Shown here in pieces: positions 22,652 through 35,348 of a stretch of 64,000 nt of DNA. Below the pieces are notes generated by a model. The model made no database searches, had not been told where the DNA came from, and saw only the letters and a program-made list of their open reading frames with translations. Each line of letters starts with the position of its first letter. Positions within the stretch are counted from its first letter, which is position 1. The position numbers and the translations under genes were made by a program. Source of the DNA: Petrolisthes cinctipes (lineage: Eukaryota > Arthropoda > Malacostraca > Decapoda > Porcellanidae); the NCBI GenBank assembly GCA_033782935.1, contig JAWQEG010001362.1, forward strand, positions 1-64,000. The letters run 5' to 3'.

Positions 22652-22853
22652 TTAAGGGAGGTACCGGTAGTACAGTGTTGGTAAATCTGGACCAGCAAGT
22701 GATTCCTCCAAACTATTTATTATATGCAACAAACAGGCCACCGTATTTTTTTTTTTTGTTAATCTGGTCCTGTTGTTCCTAGGATACTTTGGAGGATTCA
22801 ACTAGGCTACGGTAGCTAAAATGTACCAAGAGTATACTAACTATCCCTCTCAA
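22652..22853 (-). mobile_element. TTAA palindromic element, family C copy 4
   Basis: Left end TTAAGGGAGGTACCGGTAG, then TGTTGGTAAATCTGG, AGTGATTCCTCCAAACTATT; middle interrupted by a T run; right arm ACTTTGGAGGATTCAAC and AATGTACCAAG. It carries extra TACCGGTA and TAGGCTACGGTA segments relative to other copies. Confidence 0.8.
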
Positions 22854-23554
22854 TTTAACCTTCTCCATACAGGGCTTGGTTGGTAACTTGGGTTTTAGTG
22901 CTATGTTTTGTAATGTTGTGTGTGTGTTGTTGTTGTTCCCTTTTTTACATCGAAGGGTAGAATGGTGTAGGGTTTGTATACAGCACTTGCTAGAGGTTGA
23001 TTTACAAAGAGGGAGGTATGTTAGTACGGTACCGGTACTTATTAAATGTTGATAAAAAAAAAGTAAGTTTGTAGGTTGGTATGTAGGCAGGGTATATTAT
23101 ATAGACAAGGAAAGTGTGTAGATTTACCCAACATTACCTTGATATTGTTACCTGTGTGCCCAAGAGGTTTTTGCTTTGAATTTCATCAGACTTAACGAGA
23201 CGAATACAGAGGTAGGTAAAAACTATAGGTAAAGTCATTTGTAGTGGAAATAGAAATATGGTTACGATTATGTTTTACCAAGAGGAATTAAGTTGTCGAA
23301 GTTCATACTGTAGATTGCTAGGTATGTATGTGCTGGTATAGGTCATATTAATTGAATTGTTGGCAGCTAACTAAAAACTAAGTAAAGTAGTTTTTAGTGG
23401 TTATAATGATATTTTAGCAGGATGAAGTCTTCGAAATTAATTCTGTAGATAGTTAGGGAATAAACGACACTATACTTTTATTTATTTCTCTCTGAACAAG
23501 GTCACATATATAATGTCACGAACCGCAGAGATTATCCACGATCTTTGCAAAAGG
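22854..23554. other. AT-rich spacer
   Basis: Unique sequence with several TACGGTA/TACCGG words. No coding signal. Confidence 0.55.
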
Positions 23555-23727
23555 TTAAGGGACCCTGTGATTAAGTCAGAAAATTGGAGGTAAATGAGTC
23601 CTTCAAATATTGCCACGAAACACATGCACACCTACCCGGTATATGGAAGGAACTTGTTTCGTGGCATAGATAGGAGAAATTAGAAGCCTCCAATTCTCAT
23701 ATTATACACGATCACAGGGTCCTTTAG
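23555..23727 (-). mobile_element. TTAA palindromic element, family A copy 3
   Basis: TTAAGGGACCCTGTGATTAAG at left and GATCACAGGGTCCTTTAG at right (right TTAA mutated to TTAG). Loop contains CACATGCACACC and a seven-base insertion CCCGGTA (23635-23641) between the two TA dinucleotides of the consensus CCTATATGG. Confidence 0.9.
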
Positions 23728-24065
23728 ACTGTTTGGAAAGTATAATAAGGATTCGGTTGGTAACAAAGGTGGATGGTCTTTAAGAACTTATAGAAAAAAA
23801 AAAAATAATTATGTATAGTAGTTCACAAAATAACTTCGATATCTTTGGTTAGGTTGGGAGATAAACAGACTTAGACCTAGTTACTATAAGTATGATTATC
23901 CCAGTATAGGTGACTTTAGGTTAGGAGGAAAAGAAAAGGACATCCTGTTTTGAAAGAAGTTTTTTTTACCATAACACCACCGATGCAGAACACAGGAAAG
24001 GATAGCAGGAAAATGTGTGTGTTTTCTTTTCAAAGTTGTAGGTTTTTTTCGTACGGTATCATTTT

Positions 24066-24129
24066 TATGTTCCGACACTGGACATAGGCTTCATCAAACC
24101 CGTTACCGTGGCCCAGGTCAACTGCTACA

Positions 24130-24184
<55 letters not shown>
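24066..24184 (-). mobile_element. SINE-like retroposon R2 with flanking microsatellite
   Basis: On the minus strand: GT run, GTAGCAGTTGACCTGGGCC, ACGGTAACGGGTTTGATGA, CCAGTGTCGGAACAT, then an A-rich end. On the plus strand the block (24066-24128) is followed by CA and GA runs to 24184. Confidence 0.7.
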
Positions 24185-24186
<2 letters not shown>

Positions 24187-24935
24187 TGGCTACTTTTATA
24201 TATATTTATTTATGCTGGTTAAAATGCACTGGTTAATTCCCTCTCAGTTGATGTCGGTCTTAACTTAATAAATGTCATTGTTATCAAATTGTATATAATT
24301 ACCGAGAGTTGGCAATGTTTACTGTGATTTGCTTTACTTCGCATTAGACTTAGCGTAAAGCTAAGAGATGAAATTTATTAAGTATTCGATGCATTCTTTG
24401 CCAGGCTAATAAAAATGCTCAATGTTTCTAGCACACATCCTTCGTGGAACTCACATCCTCACCAGGGATTCAACTCACATCATATTACACCACGTTTTCG
24501 TCTTCTTTTTCTCCTTCTAATTGGGTAAAAGTGTAATATTTTCCTGTTGTCTAGAATTGGTATGTCATTCGTATACCTTCGCTTTTTTATGTATTCTTTT
24601 CCTGTTAGGCCAATCCATCCTTCCTTCTCATTTATCAGCTTTCTCGCCTTCTCTTTCTTTCGTTCTGTTCTTTCCATCCCTCCTTCCCATGAATTTACCA
24701 ACTTTCTCACTTTCTCTTTCTTTCCTTCATATCTTTTCCGTCCTTACTTCCTCATTTCACCTTCTCTTTCTTTTCATTTCCTTCATTCCTTCCCATGCAT
24801 TTATCAACTTTGTCACCTTCCTTTTCTTTCCTTCCCACACTTTATTCCTACTATCTGGTCATCCTACTCGACTCCAAGGGGGAAGAAGTAGAAGTATATA
24901 ACAGGACATTTGGGTTCTGCTTGGAGGCTCGACCA
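24185..24935. other. Spacer, pyrimidine-rich in the middle
   Basis: CTTTCTTTCC-type words at about 24600-24840, repeated loosely with CCCATGAATTTACCAAC / CCCATGCATTTATCAAC. No gene supported. Confidence 0.55.
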
Positions 24936-25500
24936 TAACAAACCATTGCCTTACCTTCCTGTCTCTCTGTCTGTCTGTTTGTTGAGAAGACAGGTGGAGA
25001 GACAGACGTACCAAGACCATAACAAACCATTGCCCTCCCCTCCTGTCTCTCTGTCTGTCTGTTTGTTGAGAAGACAGGTGGAGAGACAGACGTACCAAGA
25101 CCATAACAAACCATTGCCCTCCCTTCCTGTCTGTCTGTTTGTTGGGATGTCAGGTGGAGAGACAGACGTACCAAAACAAACCATTTCCCTCCCTTCCTGT
25201 CTGTCTGTCTGTTGGGATGTCAGGTGGAGAGACAGACGTATGTACAGTACAGCCACCTACAAAAGCGCTGTCGCCTCACCAAACGGTTCTTGAAGTTTGG
25301 GGTTTAATGACTTGTGAATCGAAACACCATACACAACAACATTTTCCAATTGTGAAGCTTGTGGGGTTCATGACTCTGCGGATGAGGCGACAGCGCTTTT
25401 GTAGATGGGTGTACATACCAAGACCATAACAAACCATTGCCCTCCCTTCCTGTCTGCCTGTCTGCCTGTTGGGAGTGCAGGTGGAGAGACAGACGTTCCA
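24936..25500. repeat. Minisatellite, unit about 72-84 bp, interrupted by a MITE
   Basis: Units run ACCATAACAAACCATTGCC, TCCTGTCTCTCTGTCTGTCTG, then CAGGTGGAGAGACAGACGTA. Four lie before the MITE at 25241-25415 and one after it, so the MITE inserted into an existing array. Confidence 0.93.
25241..25415. mobile_element. TA-flanked MITE M4, inserted in minisatellite
   Basis: Ends TGTACAGTACAGCCACCTAC and GTAGATGGGTGTACA, with a near-perfect inner pair CAAAAGCGCTGTCGCCTCA / TGAGGCGACAGCGCTTTTG. It interrupts GACGTACCAAG of the array, which is intact in neighbouring units, and leaves TA on both sides (25239-25240, 25416-25417). Confidence 0.93.
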
Positions 25501-26049
25501 AGAGGGAATTTCCGGAGCGTATAGAGGGGAAGACCCATACCTGCAACTTGTATCGGAATATGTTGAACGGATATATTCTTATACGGTTGTCAGTGTGTGT
25601 TTTGGTGACAAATAATTTTTATATCTCATTTTTTTTTTATCTCCGTTCATTTCGACACTGATAAAAGAATGGAATTTTGTTTATTTTTGTTTCTATGGTA
25701 TAACACTGATATAAAATAGTACTATAAGTAAAATATTATCCTTCTTGTGTACGTGTGTGTGTGTGTGTCTGTCTATCTTCGTGTGTGTGTGTCTGTCTGT
25801 GTGTGTGTGTGTGTGTGTGTGGTCTTCTGGTGCAAAATTTCGAAACTGTACTCGTGTATCTGATGTGGGAATTCGGTCGACAGGAAGGTTATGTGAAGCA
25901 GAAAAAAATAACCCCCCGAGTTTTGTCACGTTTTCTTATTTGGGTTTTATGCGAGGTCGAGAAACCAACCCAGATTTTAAGAGATTATCAATAATTATTT
26001 TCTGTAATTTAGATTATATTGAAGAAGGAAAATGTTGAGAGAAGGTGTG
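25501..26049. other. Spacer with (GT)n
   Basis: GT and GTCT runs at about 25751-25820. A 97-codon open frame crosses them and has no recognisable motif beyond the repeat. Confidence 0.55.
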
Positions 26050-26860
26050 GAATGGTGTACAAGTAAATAACAAAGAGTAGAAGGAAGGAAGGAGGGAAAG
26101 AAAGATAGATTAGAGGATGGGAGGAAGGTAGAAAAGACGGAAAGGAATAAGGAAGGGAGGAAAGATAGAAGGAGGGAAGGAAAGAAAGATTAGAGGAAGG
26201 GAGGAAGGTAAAAAGGACGGAAAGGAATAAAGAAAGGAAGGAAGGAGGGAAGGAAAGAATTAGTGATTGAAGGAAGGCATGAAGGACGAAAGGGAATAAG
26301 GAAGGAAAGAAAGAATGATTGAATTAATGAAGGAAGGAAAGAAAGCAGGGAGGAAGGATAAAATGAATACGTGATTGAAGGAAGGTATGAAGAACGAAAG
26401 GGAATAAAGAAGGAAAGAATTAATGAAGGAAGGAAAGAAAGAAGGATGGAAGGAAGGACGGAAAGAATTGATTGATGAATATATGAAAGTAGAAGGGAAG
26501 AAGGAAGGAAAGAATGAATGAAGGAAGGAAGAAAGAAAGGAAAGAATGGAGGAAGGACGGAAAAAATTGATTGATGAATATATGAAAGACAGAAGGGAAG
26601 AAGGAAGGAAAGAGTGAACGAATGAAGGAAGGACAGAAGGAAGGGAGAAAGAAAGGAAAGAAGGGAGAAAGGACGGAAAGAATTGATTGATGAATATATG
26701 AAAGACAGAAGGGAAGAAGGAAGGAAAGAGTGAACGAATGAAGGAAGGACAGAAAGAAAGGAAAGAATGAATGAAGGAAGGAAAGAATGAAGGGAGAAAG
26801 AAAGGAAATAATGGATGAAAGAATGAAGGAAGGAAGGAATGAAGAAAGAAGTAACCATGA
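26050..26860. repeat. GGAA/GAAAG polypurine array
   Basis: About 800 bp almost free of pyrimidines except in a higher-order unit containing AATTGATTGATGAATATATG, seen three times (near 26466, 26567 and 26681). The 225-residue minus-strand open frame is a translation of this array. Confidence 0.9.
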
Positions 26861-26947
26861 ATATCACAAATCCGTCAGATGGTACGGTAGTTGATAATCG
26901 TCATGGTGGGTGGTCAACTGTACTCTTAACGTACACTCACTAATCTC

Positions 26948-27052
26948 TCTATCTCTCTCTCTCTCTCTCAAACACTCACACTCCTCAAACACACACTCAC
27001 ACTCCTTATATATATATCTCTCTCTCTCAAACACTCACACTCCTCAAACACA

Positions 27053-27094
<42 letters not shown>
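26948..27094. repeat. (CT)n with duplicated CAAACACTCACACTCCT
   Basis: Short CT runs separate copies of CAAACACTCACACTCCTCAA, then a CT run at 27055-27094 ends exactly where the LINE begins. Confidence 0.9.
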
Positions 27095-27095
<1 letters not shown>

Positions 27096-28387
27096 GCCAA
27101 CCGTCAAACTACAGACCCATCAGTTTAACCTCGATAGTCTGTAAACTCATGGAGAGCATCATGGTGGACAAAATAACAGCACACTTAGAATCAAATTTGC
27201 TACTGAGGGGTTCCCAGCATGGGTTCCGGCAGCACCGGTCATGCCTCACAAATCTGGTGGAATTCTTCCATTTTGTTTTCAGTGAGCATGATCGGGATAA
27301 AGCGGTCGATGTTGTCTACTTAGACTTTCAGAAAGCCTTTGATAAGGTACCCCACCGCCGTCTCCTTCGGAAAGTGCGTGCACTGGGCATAGACGGAAAT
27401 GTGGCAAATTGGATAGAGAACTGGCTAAGTGACAGACGGCAGCGGGTGGTAGTGAATGGACAGGCTTCAGAATGGGTGCCCGTTACTAGCGGTGTTCCCC
27501 AAGGTTCTGTTCTGGGACCACTACTGTTTATCATCTATGTTAATGACGTGGATGGTGACATGGTTGCCAAGATTTCCAAATTCGCCGATGATACTAAGCT
27601 TGGTATGAATGTCGCGAAAGAAGGAAATACTACCCGCTTACAAGAAGATCTTAGGAAGATCGGGGAGTGGTCTGACACGTGGCAAATGCCATTTAACGTG
27701 AACAAATGCAAAGTTATGCATATAGGCCACAGAAACCCCCGAACAGAGTATAACCTTAAGGGCAATGCTCTCGTAAGCACTGATACTGAGAAAGACTTGG
27801 GTGTAACTATCACTAGCGACCTCAAGTTCTCAAAGCAGTGTATTGAGGCTGAGAAGAAAGCCCAAAGGATGTTAGGGTACATAAAGCGACAGTTTGGATA
27901 CCGGAACAAGGAGATAGTACTTTGTCTGTACAATTCCCTTGTCCGACCGCACCTGGAGTATGCAGTCCAGTTTTGGAGTCCTTCTTACCGAAAGGATATC
28001 GCTAGATTGGAACGAGTGCAAGCCAGGGCAACCAAACTTATACCCTCTCTTAGACACAAGAGCTATAAAGAGCGGTTGGTAGAACTCGATCTGTTCTCTT
28101 TGGAAACCCGGAGACTGCGTGGTCAGCTTATCGAAGTGTTTAAAATACTACGAGGCTTTGACAATGTAGACTACAGGGACATTTTCCAACTCAGTGAGGG
28201 CACAACCAGGAATCATGGCTACAAACTTGAACTGAAGCGATACAACCGTGATCTGTGTGGTAAGTTCTTTACATACAGCATCTGCGGTACTTGGAACGCG
28301 CTTCCTGCTGATGTAGTCAACAGCAACTCTGTGGATCAGTTCAAGTCCAGATTAGACAAAGCCTTAAACCACCGTCTAGGTGTTTAA
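27095..28387 (+). CDS. Reverse transcriptase, CR1/jockey-like LINE ORF2 (5'-truncated)
   Basis: Encodes the reverse transcriptase that copies LINE RNA into DNA at the genomic target. Counting from the Met at 27149, the frame shows LDFQKAFDKVPH (catalytic Asp59), SGVPQGSVLGP (114-124), FADDTKL (145-151, catalytic Asp147/148), DLGV (216-219) and a C-terminal FTYSICGTWNALPADVV block (about 374-390), as expected for the family. Upstream of that Met the frame continues with PSNYRPISLTS, the start of the RT domain, so the Met is internal and not a true start. The N-terminal apurinic endonuclease and half or more of ORF2 are missing, so this copy cannot mobilise alone. The frame is otherwise uninterrupted for about 430 codons to TAA at 28385. 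CR1 rather than jockey is a judgement from motif wording. Confidence 0.93.
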
Positions 28388-28528
28388 GCCGTTGTGCGAG
28401 TGTTCCTTGATGGTTTCACATGACACATTCGAGGACGGTCGCCTACTTGCGCAACTAAACCCACAGGTACCCTCTTTGTATGGATCGTAAGGTCCCCTAG
28501 GGTACTTCTTTTCCTTGTAACTCCTTGT

Positions 28529-28532
<4 letters not shown>
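27095..28532 (+). mobile_element. 5'-truncated CR1/jockey-type non-LTR retrotransposon
   Basis: The element consists of the reverse-transcriptase C-terminal part, a 3' untranslated region of about 145 bp and a 3' end formed by CCTTGTAACT twice (28513-28532). Short terminal direct repeats are typical of CR1-like LINEs. The endonuclease domain and ORF1 are absent, because the 5' side starts directly at a CT microsatellite. CT also follows the 3' end. No frame break suggests a fairly young copy. Confidence 0.88.

Positions 28533-28602
<70 letters not shown>
28531..28602. repeat. (CT)n microsatellite
   Basis: Uninterrupted CT directly after the LINE 3' end. Confidence 0.95.
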
Positions 28603-30640
<2,038 letters not shown>

Positions 30641-31095
30641 GAACCGAGTCAACTGAGGCTATACACGTGTTGAAACCCCTAGACGTTTACCAAAGTGACA
30701 AACCAACCCAGCCGTGATGCAGAGACACTTTGTTTACATGTATGAGACAGGAAATGTGGGCGTGACGTGATATACTACATACAAAGAAAGGCTACTTGTA
30801 TACTGCTCTGTTCCATCCCAGTTCTCTCTCCCTCCCTCCAAAAGTATTCTCTTGTTTCCTGTCACTGTCTAATTTTTTTTTATTTACATGTTTTCAGAAA
30901 GAGTGTCATCTTTGTTCGTGGAAATGGAGACGGGAATAATATATATATAATAGTCTTGAATTTTGTTTGTTTGTTCGCGGAAATGGAGACTAGAATAATA
31001 CTGTATATAGTCTTGAATTATGTTATCAAAGTATATCAAGAAAATGTGTCTACAGTTGTTTTCTTCAGTTTATATATATCCTCGTCCATTCCATG
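30641..31095. other. Spacer with short duplication
   Basis: GTTCGTGGAAATGGAGACGG at about 30914 recurs as GTTCGCGGAAATGGAGACTA at about 30974 (60-bp tandem duplication). The open frame across it is unrecognised. Confidence 0.6.
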
Positions 31096-31178
31096 TACAG
31101 TTGCCAGCACTTACAACTGGTACAGGAAAAGGGGATTGCTAATACTGAGTGAAACATTTGTAAGTGCAGGCAACTGTA
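31096..31178. mobile_element. Very short TA-flanked MITE M5
   Basis: TACAGTTGCCAGCACTTACA at the left is mirrored by TGTAAGTGCAGGCAACTGTA at the right. Only 83 bp between TA edges, so nearly all of it is terminal inverted repeat. Confidence 0.8.
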
Positions 31179-31285
31179 CGTAAGAATTCTAATATGACCA
31201 GATAAAGTTGTATTCTAAACCAGTTTCTATATTCTAACAACATATATAATTTACCATATGAGAAGTATGTCGGTCATCTCTGCAT

Positions 31286-31449
31286 ATAAGGAACCCTGTG
31301 ATGTAGTTAGAAAATTAAAAGGTAAATGAGTCCTTCACATATTGCCAGGAAACACCACCTACCGTATATGGAAGGAGCATGTTTTGTGGCATAGTCAAGA
31401 GGAATCAACAGGAGCCTCCAATTCCCATACATGATCACAGGCTCCTTAA
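31286..31449 (-). mobile_element. TTAA palindromic element, family A copy 4
   Basis: Left edge ATAAGGAACCCTGTGATG (TTAA mutated), right end GATCACAGGCTCCTTAA. Carries a five-base insertion CCGTA at 31372-31376 in the consensus CCTATATGG. Its right TTAA is shared with a B copy. Confidence 0.9.
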
Positions 31450-31612
31450 GGGAATCAACTTTTTGTGTTCAATTTGGAGTCAATGTAGGCCTCCAAACTC
31501 AGCTAAAAAAACATATTTCCGGTATAATTCCAAATGGAGGGGTTCTGTTTCCTGGCATAGTTTGGAGGAATCAGTAGCCTTCCAATTTCCCATGATAAGT
31601 TACTCCCCTTAA
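31446..31612. mobile_element. TTAA palindromic element, family B copy
   Basis: Abuts family A copy 4 at one TTAA. The left arm is much decayed; the right arm GTTCTGTTTCCTGGCATAG, TTTGGAGGAATCAGTAGCC, TTCCAATTTCCC, ACTCCCCTTAA is close to consensus. Confidence 0.85.
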
Positions 31613-32171
31613 ATAATGATACAACATCACTATAGACTCATATTCTCACAGGTGGAAACGCAGTGAACTTATGCTGCCGACTGTACATACATACTTCATG
31701 TTGTTGAATTATTGGCTAATGTCATTAACTTATTACCTCATTATTATATTTATCGTAATTATATGCTTCACAGGGAACATCGTCGAGCGAGATCAATTAA
31801 GAGTATTAATAGCTGTTACATTAGGCCTATATTGCATTCATCATATCAATTCGACTTTACATTATAATTATATAAACTGCATTCGATAATTACCATCTCG
31901 CTTTGGTCCTGCATGTGTGTTATTTCCTCTCTTTACTTTCATTTAAATTTGGTATACACATAATGCTGTTTACAGATTAGACAGTTAATGGTATGTTTGT
32001 ATTATGTAAAAACTTTGAGGAAAAATGAGAGAGGGATACTAAGTTAGCAGACGTCTTGCAAGCATAAAGTAAGTATTGAACCAAGGTATTCTAGATCTTG
32101 TATTGAACATCACCACACAGACCATACATGCAGGGAGCGACTAGTCAGGCTTATGTTTCAGTTATAATTAA
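31613..32171. other. AT-rich spacer
   Basis: Unique sequence; nothing recognised. Confidence 0.55.
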
Positions 32172-32338
32172 TTAAGGACCCTGTGCTCGTGTATGATAAT
32201 AATTGGAGGCTTCTGATTCCTCATGACCATGCCACGAAACAAGCTCCTTCCAGATAGGTGGCGTTTCGTGGCAATATTTGAAGGACTCATTAATATTCAA
32301 AATTCTGACTACAACACAGGGTAATAGGGTACAATTAA
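32172..32338 (+). mobile_element. TTAA palindromic element, family A copy 5
   Basis: TTAAGGACCCTGTGCTCGTG at left, ACAACACAGGGTAATAGGG at right with TTAA at 32335-32338. The right tip has gained about ten bases relative to the GGTCC-TTAA consensus. Confidence 0.87.
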
Positions 32339-32694
32339 GGTGCTTTATGGACTCATTATTGTTTTTATAATGCATGTCAGCTATTGTGAAACTTCCATTG
32401 GTGAAAGATATGAATGCCTAGCAAGCACATGAACTATATATATTAATAGGGTGATACGGTATTATTATAAAACAGTATATATAGCAAGTCTGTTTCCTAG
32501 CAAACCTTGTACGAACCAGTAACATCCAGTCTGCCGTCAAAATGATACATTGTTGTTGTTCCTTGACTGAGATTTGGAGTAGCCTAGTGTGATATTATTA
32601 AATTTTCTTCCTTCTATTTATAAAGTTGATAGGCAGGCAAGCAGCAATGTTGGCTCGTGGTCAGTGCAGGTGTTCAAAGCACTCATTCTATTTA
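32339..32694. other. AT-rich spacer
   Basis: Nothing recognised. Confidence 0.55.
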
Positions 32695-33110
32695 TTATTA
32701 TTTACAGTACTTTGGCTCTCTCTCGCTCATTCTCTCGCTTATTATTATTTACGGTACTTTGGCTCTCTCTTACACTCACTCTCTCACTCACTCGTTTATT
32801 ATTTTTAACAGCACAGTGACTCTCACACTTATTTACTCGCTCACTCACTCACTTATAAACAACATATTGGCTCTCTCTCACACTTATTTTCTCGCTCACT
32901 CACTCACTTATTATTTTAACTGCACAGTGGCTCACTCTCACACTCAGTTACTCACTCACATATTATTCATGGTATTTTGTCTCACTCACTCACCATACAC
33001 TGCATTTTGGCTCTCACTTTCACCCAGTTACTCATTCACTCATTATTAATTGTATTTTAGCTCTCCTTCACACTCATGCACTCACTCATTCATTCATTTA
33101 TTCATTTTAT
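32695..33110. repeat. Minisatellite, TACTTTGGCTCTCTCT / CACTCACTCA units
   Basis: Units of about 60-80 bp carry TATTATTT, a TACAGTA or TACGGTA word, TTTGGCTCTCTC and CACTCACTCA. The first two units differ by TACAGTACTTT versus TACGGTACTTT. Confidence 0.85.
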
Positions 33111-33166
33111 TTATATTCTTGACACTTTCATTTTTATTTCCATATTGAGTTCCCATGCACCGTTTA

Positions 33167-33229
33167 TTATTATTATTATTATTAATATTATTATCATTAT
33201 TATTATTATTGTTATTAGTATTAGTATTA

Positions 33230-33273
<44 letters not shown>

Positions 33274-33274
33274 T
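33167..33274. repeat. (ATT)n microsatellite
   Basis: Imperfect in the left part, nearly pure ATT from about 33235. Confidence 0.93.
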
Positions 33275-33562
33275 TGTTTTATATATATCTTGGACTGCTC
33301 TCACCATTAACAGATATTTTTAGTCATCATCGTATTTTTTTTCTATTTTTTTACCAAGCTACATACCTGCCTCAAGCCAACTCACCCGTCATTATTATTA
33401 TCCTTTTTAAGTTATTTTATTTTTATATATGTTTGTTGTGAGTCTTGTTCCCATGTCGCGTTTTCACACAATTTGTAGTTTTTGACATTATCAACGCGAG
33501 CAACCGTAGCCTACGCCGGGAAAACACCATATGATTGTGTGAAGAATTTTTTTTTGTTTTTT

Positions 33563-33671
33563 TTGCACACACACACACACACACATACATACATACATAC
33601 AGTACACACATACATACATACAGTACACACACACATACATACATACATACAGTAAACACACACATACATAC

Positions 33672-33742
<71 letters not shown>
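33563..33742. repeat. (CA)n with ACATACATACAGTAC units
   Basis: CA runs alternate with CATACATACATACAGTACAC four times, ending in pure CA at about 33677-33742. Confidence 0.93.
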
Positions 33743-33744
<2 letters not shown>

Positions 33745-34017
33745 GAGAGAACACGTTTGGCACTGACATAATTTTTTTTTTCTTTTTTAATGCACCAGCT
33801 TCCTCAAAGATAATTATTACTTGTACTACAATACGGCAAAATCAATTAAAATTCGACATTACGAGAATCCAATCCTTTAATCTATTGATGTGGGCGACGA
33901 AATGGAGGGCAACTGATTCCTCCAAAGTAAACAAAACAACTTCGATAAAACAAGTATATAATATAGTGGATAATTATATGTTCACATGTGTTTATCTTTC
34001 CTTTCTCTCTTCCCCAG

Positions 34018-34187
34018 GTGTCAGAAAGGAAGCCAAGAAGAAAGCGACAAAAAACTTACTCACAGGAAGAGGATATAAAAAACCACCTACAAACACACAC
34101 ACAGGAAGAGCTTCGAAGGGGTCAGTGCTTGTGTCGACACTGGGGGAGAGAGAAGAAAACAGGAGAGTGGCCGCCCCTGTTTTAGTT
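34018..34187 (+). other. Possible terminal coding exon, unrecognised
   Basis: A pyrimidine tract (TTCCTTTCTCTCTTCCCCAG) ends at 34018. It is followed by an open frame beginning VSERKPRRKRQKTYSQEED and ending EKKTGEWPPLF at a TAG (34185-34187). The basic cluster and mixed composition look more protein-like than most frames here, and the acceptor is good. No upstream partner exon is visible, and I recognise no domain. Confidence 0.25.
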
Positions 34188-34277
34188 CTCCTCTGCCTGT
34201 GTATTGGTCAGGCTTTGTTTGGGTGTGTGTTGTGGCTGGGTCGAGTGGATAAACGAATTGGTTGGTTGGTTGGTTAG

Positions 34278-35099
34278 TTGATTGGTTCGACATACCACCT
34301 TCAGTTCACCTTCCCTATACATAGCCTATTTACACTTCCTTGCCCCCAGCCCCACTCACTTCACATAACACCATCGGCAACACCCTCTTTACCTTCAGTT
34401 TTTATCTATACGTATTATATACCTCTGTCTGAGTTTCTTTTACCCATTTTCTTTTTACACTTCATCCAAAGCTATCTATCGCCAAACCTAGACCCCCCTT
34501 GTTTTCTTCTTTCAGCCCCTTCACTCCAACCAACCCCAGACCCCCTAGCTTTCCTCTTTCAGGTCCCTCTCTCACACCCACTTGTTTTCCTCTTCCCTCC
34601 CCTGTCTCCCTTTCCCTCCCACCCCACCCCTTGGTTCTCCTCCCTCACGACCCACCCCTTGGTTCTCCTCCCTCACGACCCACAGTATTTCATGATCACA
34701 ACTCACTCCTTCCTTCTCTCTCCGTAGTCACGACCCGATCCTTCACGACGACCCCCACACCCTTGAACCACTACCGTAGCCTACTCCCATAATACCTCTT
34801 CCCGTTCTTTCACCTCTCCAGCCAGTGAGGTCTTCCTTCTCCTTCCACCTCTTACTCCTTAGAAAAGAAAAATATACCTTACCCCCTATAACCGCTCCAC
34901 CCTTCACACCCTTGTTCAACCACCTCCCCTAACTACCCTTCCACTCCCATTCCACCCTTACTGTACACCCTATCTCCCCCCACTCTCCCTACCACCAACC
35001 AACAACAACAACCACTACTACAACAACCACCCACCCACCACAACCACCACCAACCACTACCACCACAACCACAAACCACCACCACCACAAACCACCACC
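34278..35099. other. C/T- and CCA-rich region upstream of a probable first exon
   Basis: TTGG tetranucleotides near 34258-34275, CT-rich sequence with duplicated CCCACCCCTTGGTTCTCCTCC (34620-34680), then CCACCA/CAACCA triplets from about 34990 directly before the ATG at 35100. It may be promoter-proximal or 5' untranslated DNA; I see no convincing TATA box at a fixed distance. Confidence 0.5.
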
Positions 35100-35348
35100 A
35101 TGACTCGCACCAACTTCACCCTAGAGACTGTGTACTCGTCTGCCCAGTGTGTGTTATCAGTAGTGGGCTCCATAGGGGTGATACTGTTGTTTGCCGGCAT
35201 CCCCCAGCTCATCTACTCCCCCGTGGCCAGCATGGGTAACCTCATGACCTTCCTGGTGGGGGCACTGCTCATCACTACCATGGTCGCCGGCAACTCCTTC
35301 CTTAACTATAAATACAGGAGGTTCGAGCGACGTGCCATGGAGAGGAGG
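35100..35348 (+). CDS. Probable first coding exon of a two-helix membrane protein (unrecognised)
   Basis: The ATG in ACCACCATGACT has a good animal initiation context. The 83 codons are non-repetitive and of even codon use, unlike the surroundings. The protein has an N-X-S/T site (NFT, residues 5-7), a hydrophobic segment at about 13-40 (VLSVVGSIGVILLFAGI), a second at about 43-68 (LMTFLVGALLITTMVAG) and a basic tail (YKYRRFERRAMERR). The frame meets AGG|GTGAGT at 35349, a strong phase-0 splice donor, and stops eight codons later if unspliced. I cannot name the family, and see no downstream exon within reach. It could instead be a short unspliced 89-residue protein. Confidence 0.6.

Noticed and set aside
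24936..25240. CRISPR-like regular repeats
   Set aside because: Everything between the repeated words is also repeated; there are no unique spacers or cas genes.
26190..26867. 225-residue open frame on the minus strand
   Set aside because: Ser/Phe/Leu/Pro periodic translation of the GGAA polypurine array.
27328..27933. Minus-strand open frames inside the LINE
   Set aside because: Antisense shadows of the reverse-transcriptase frame.
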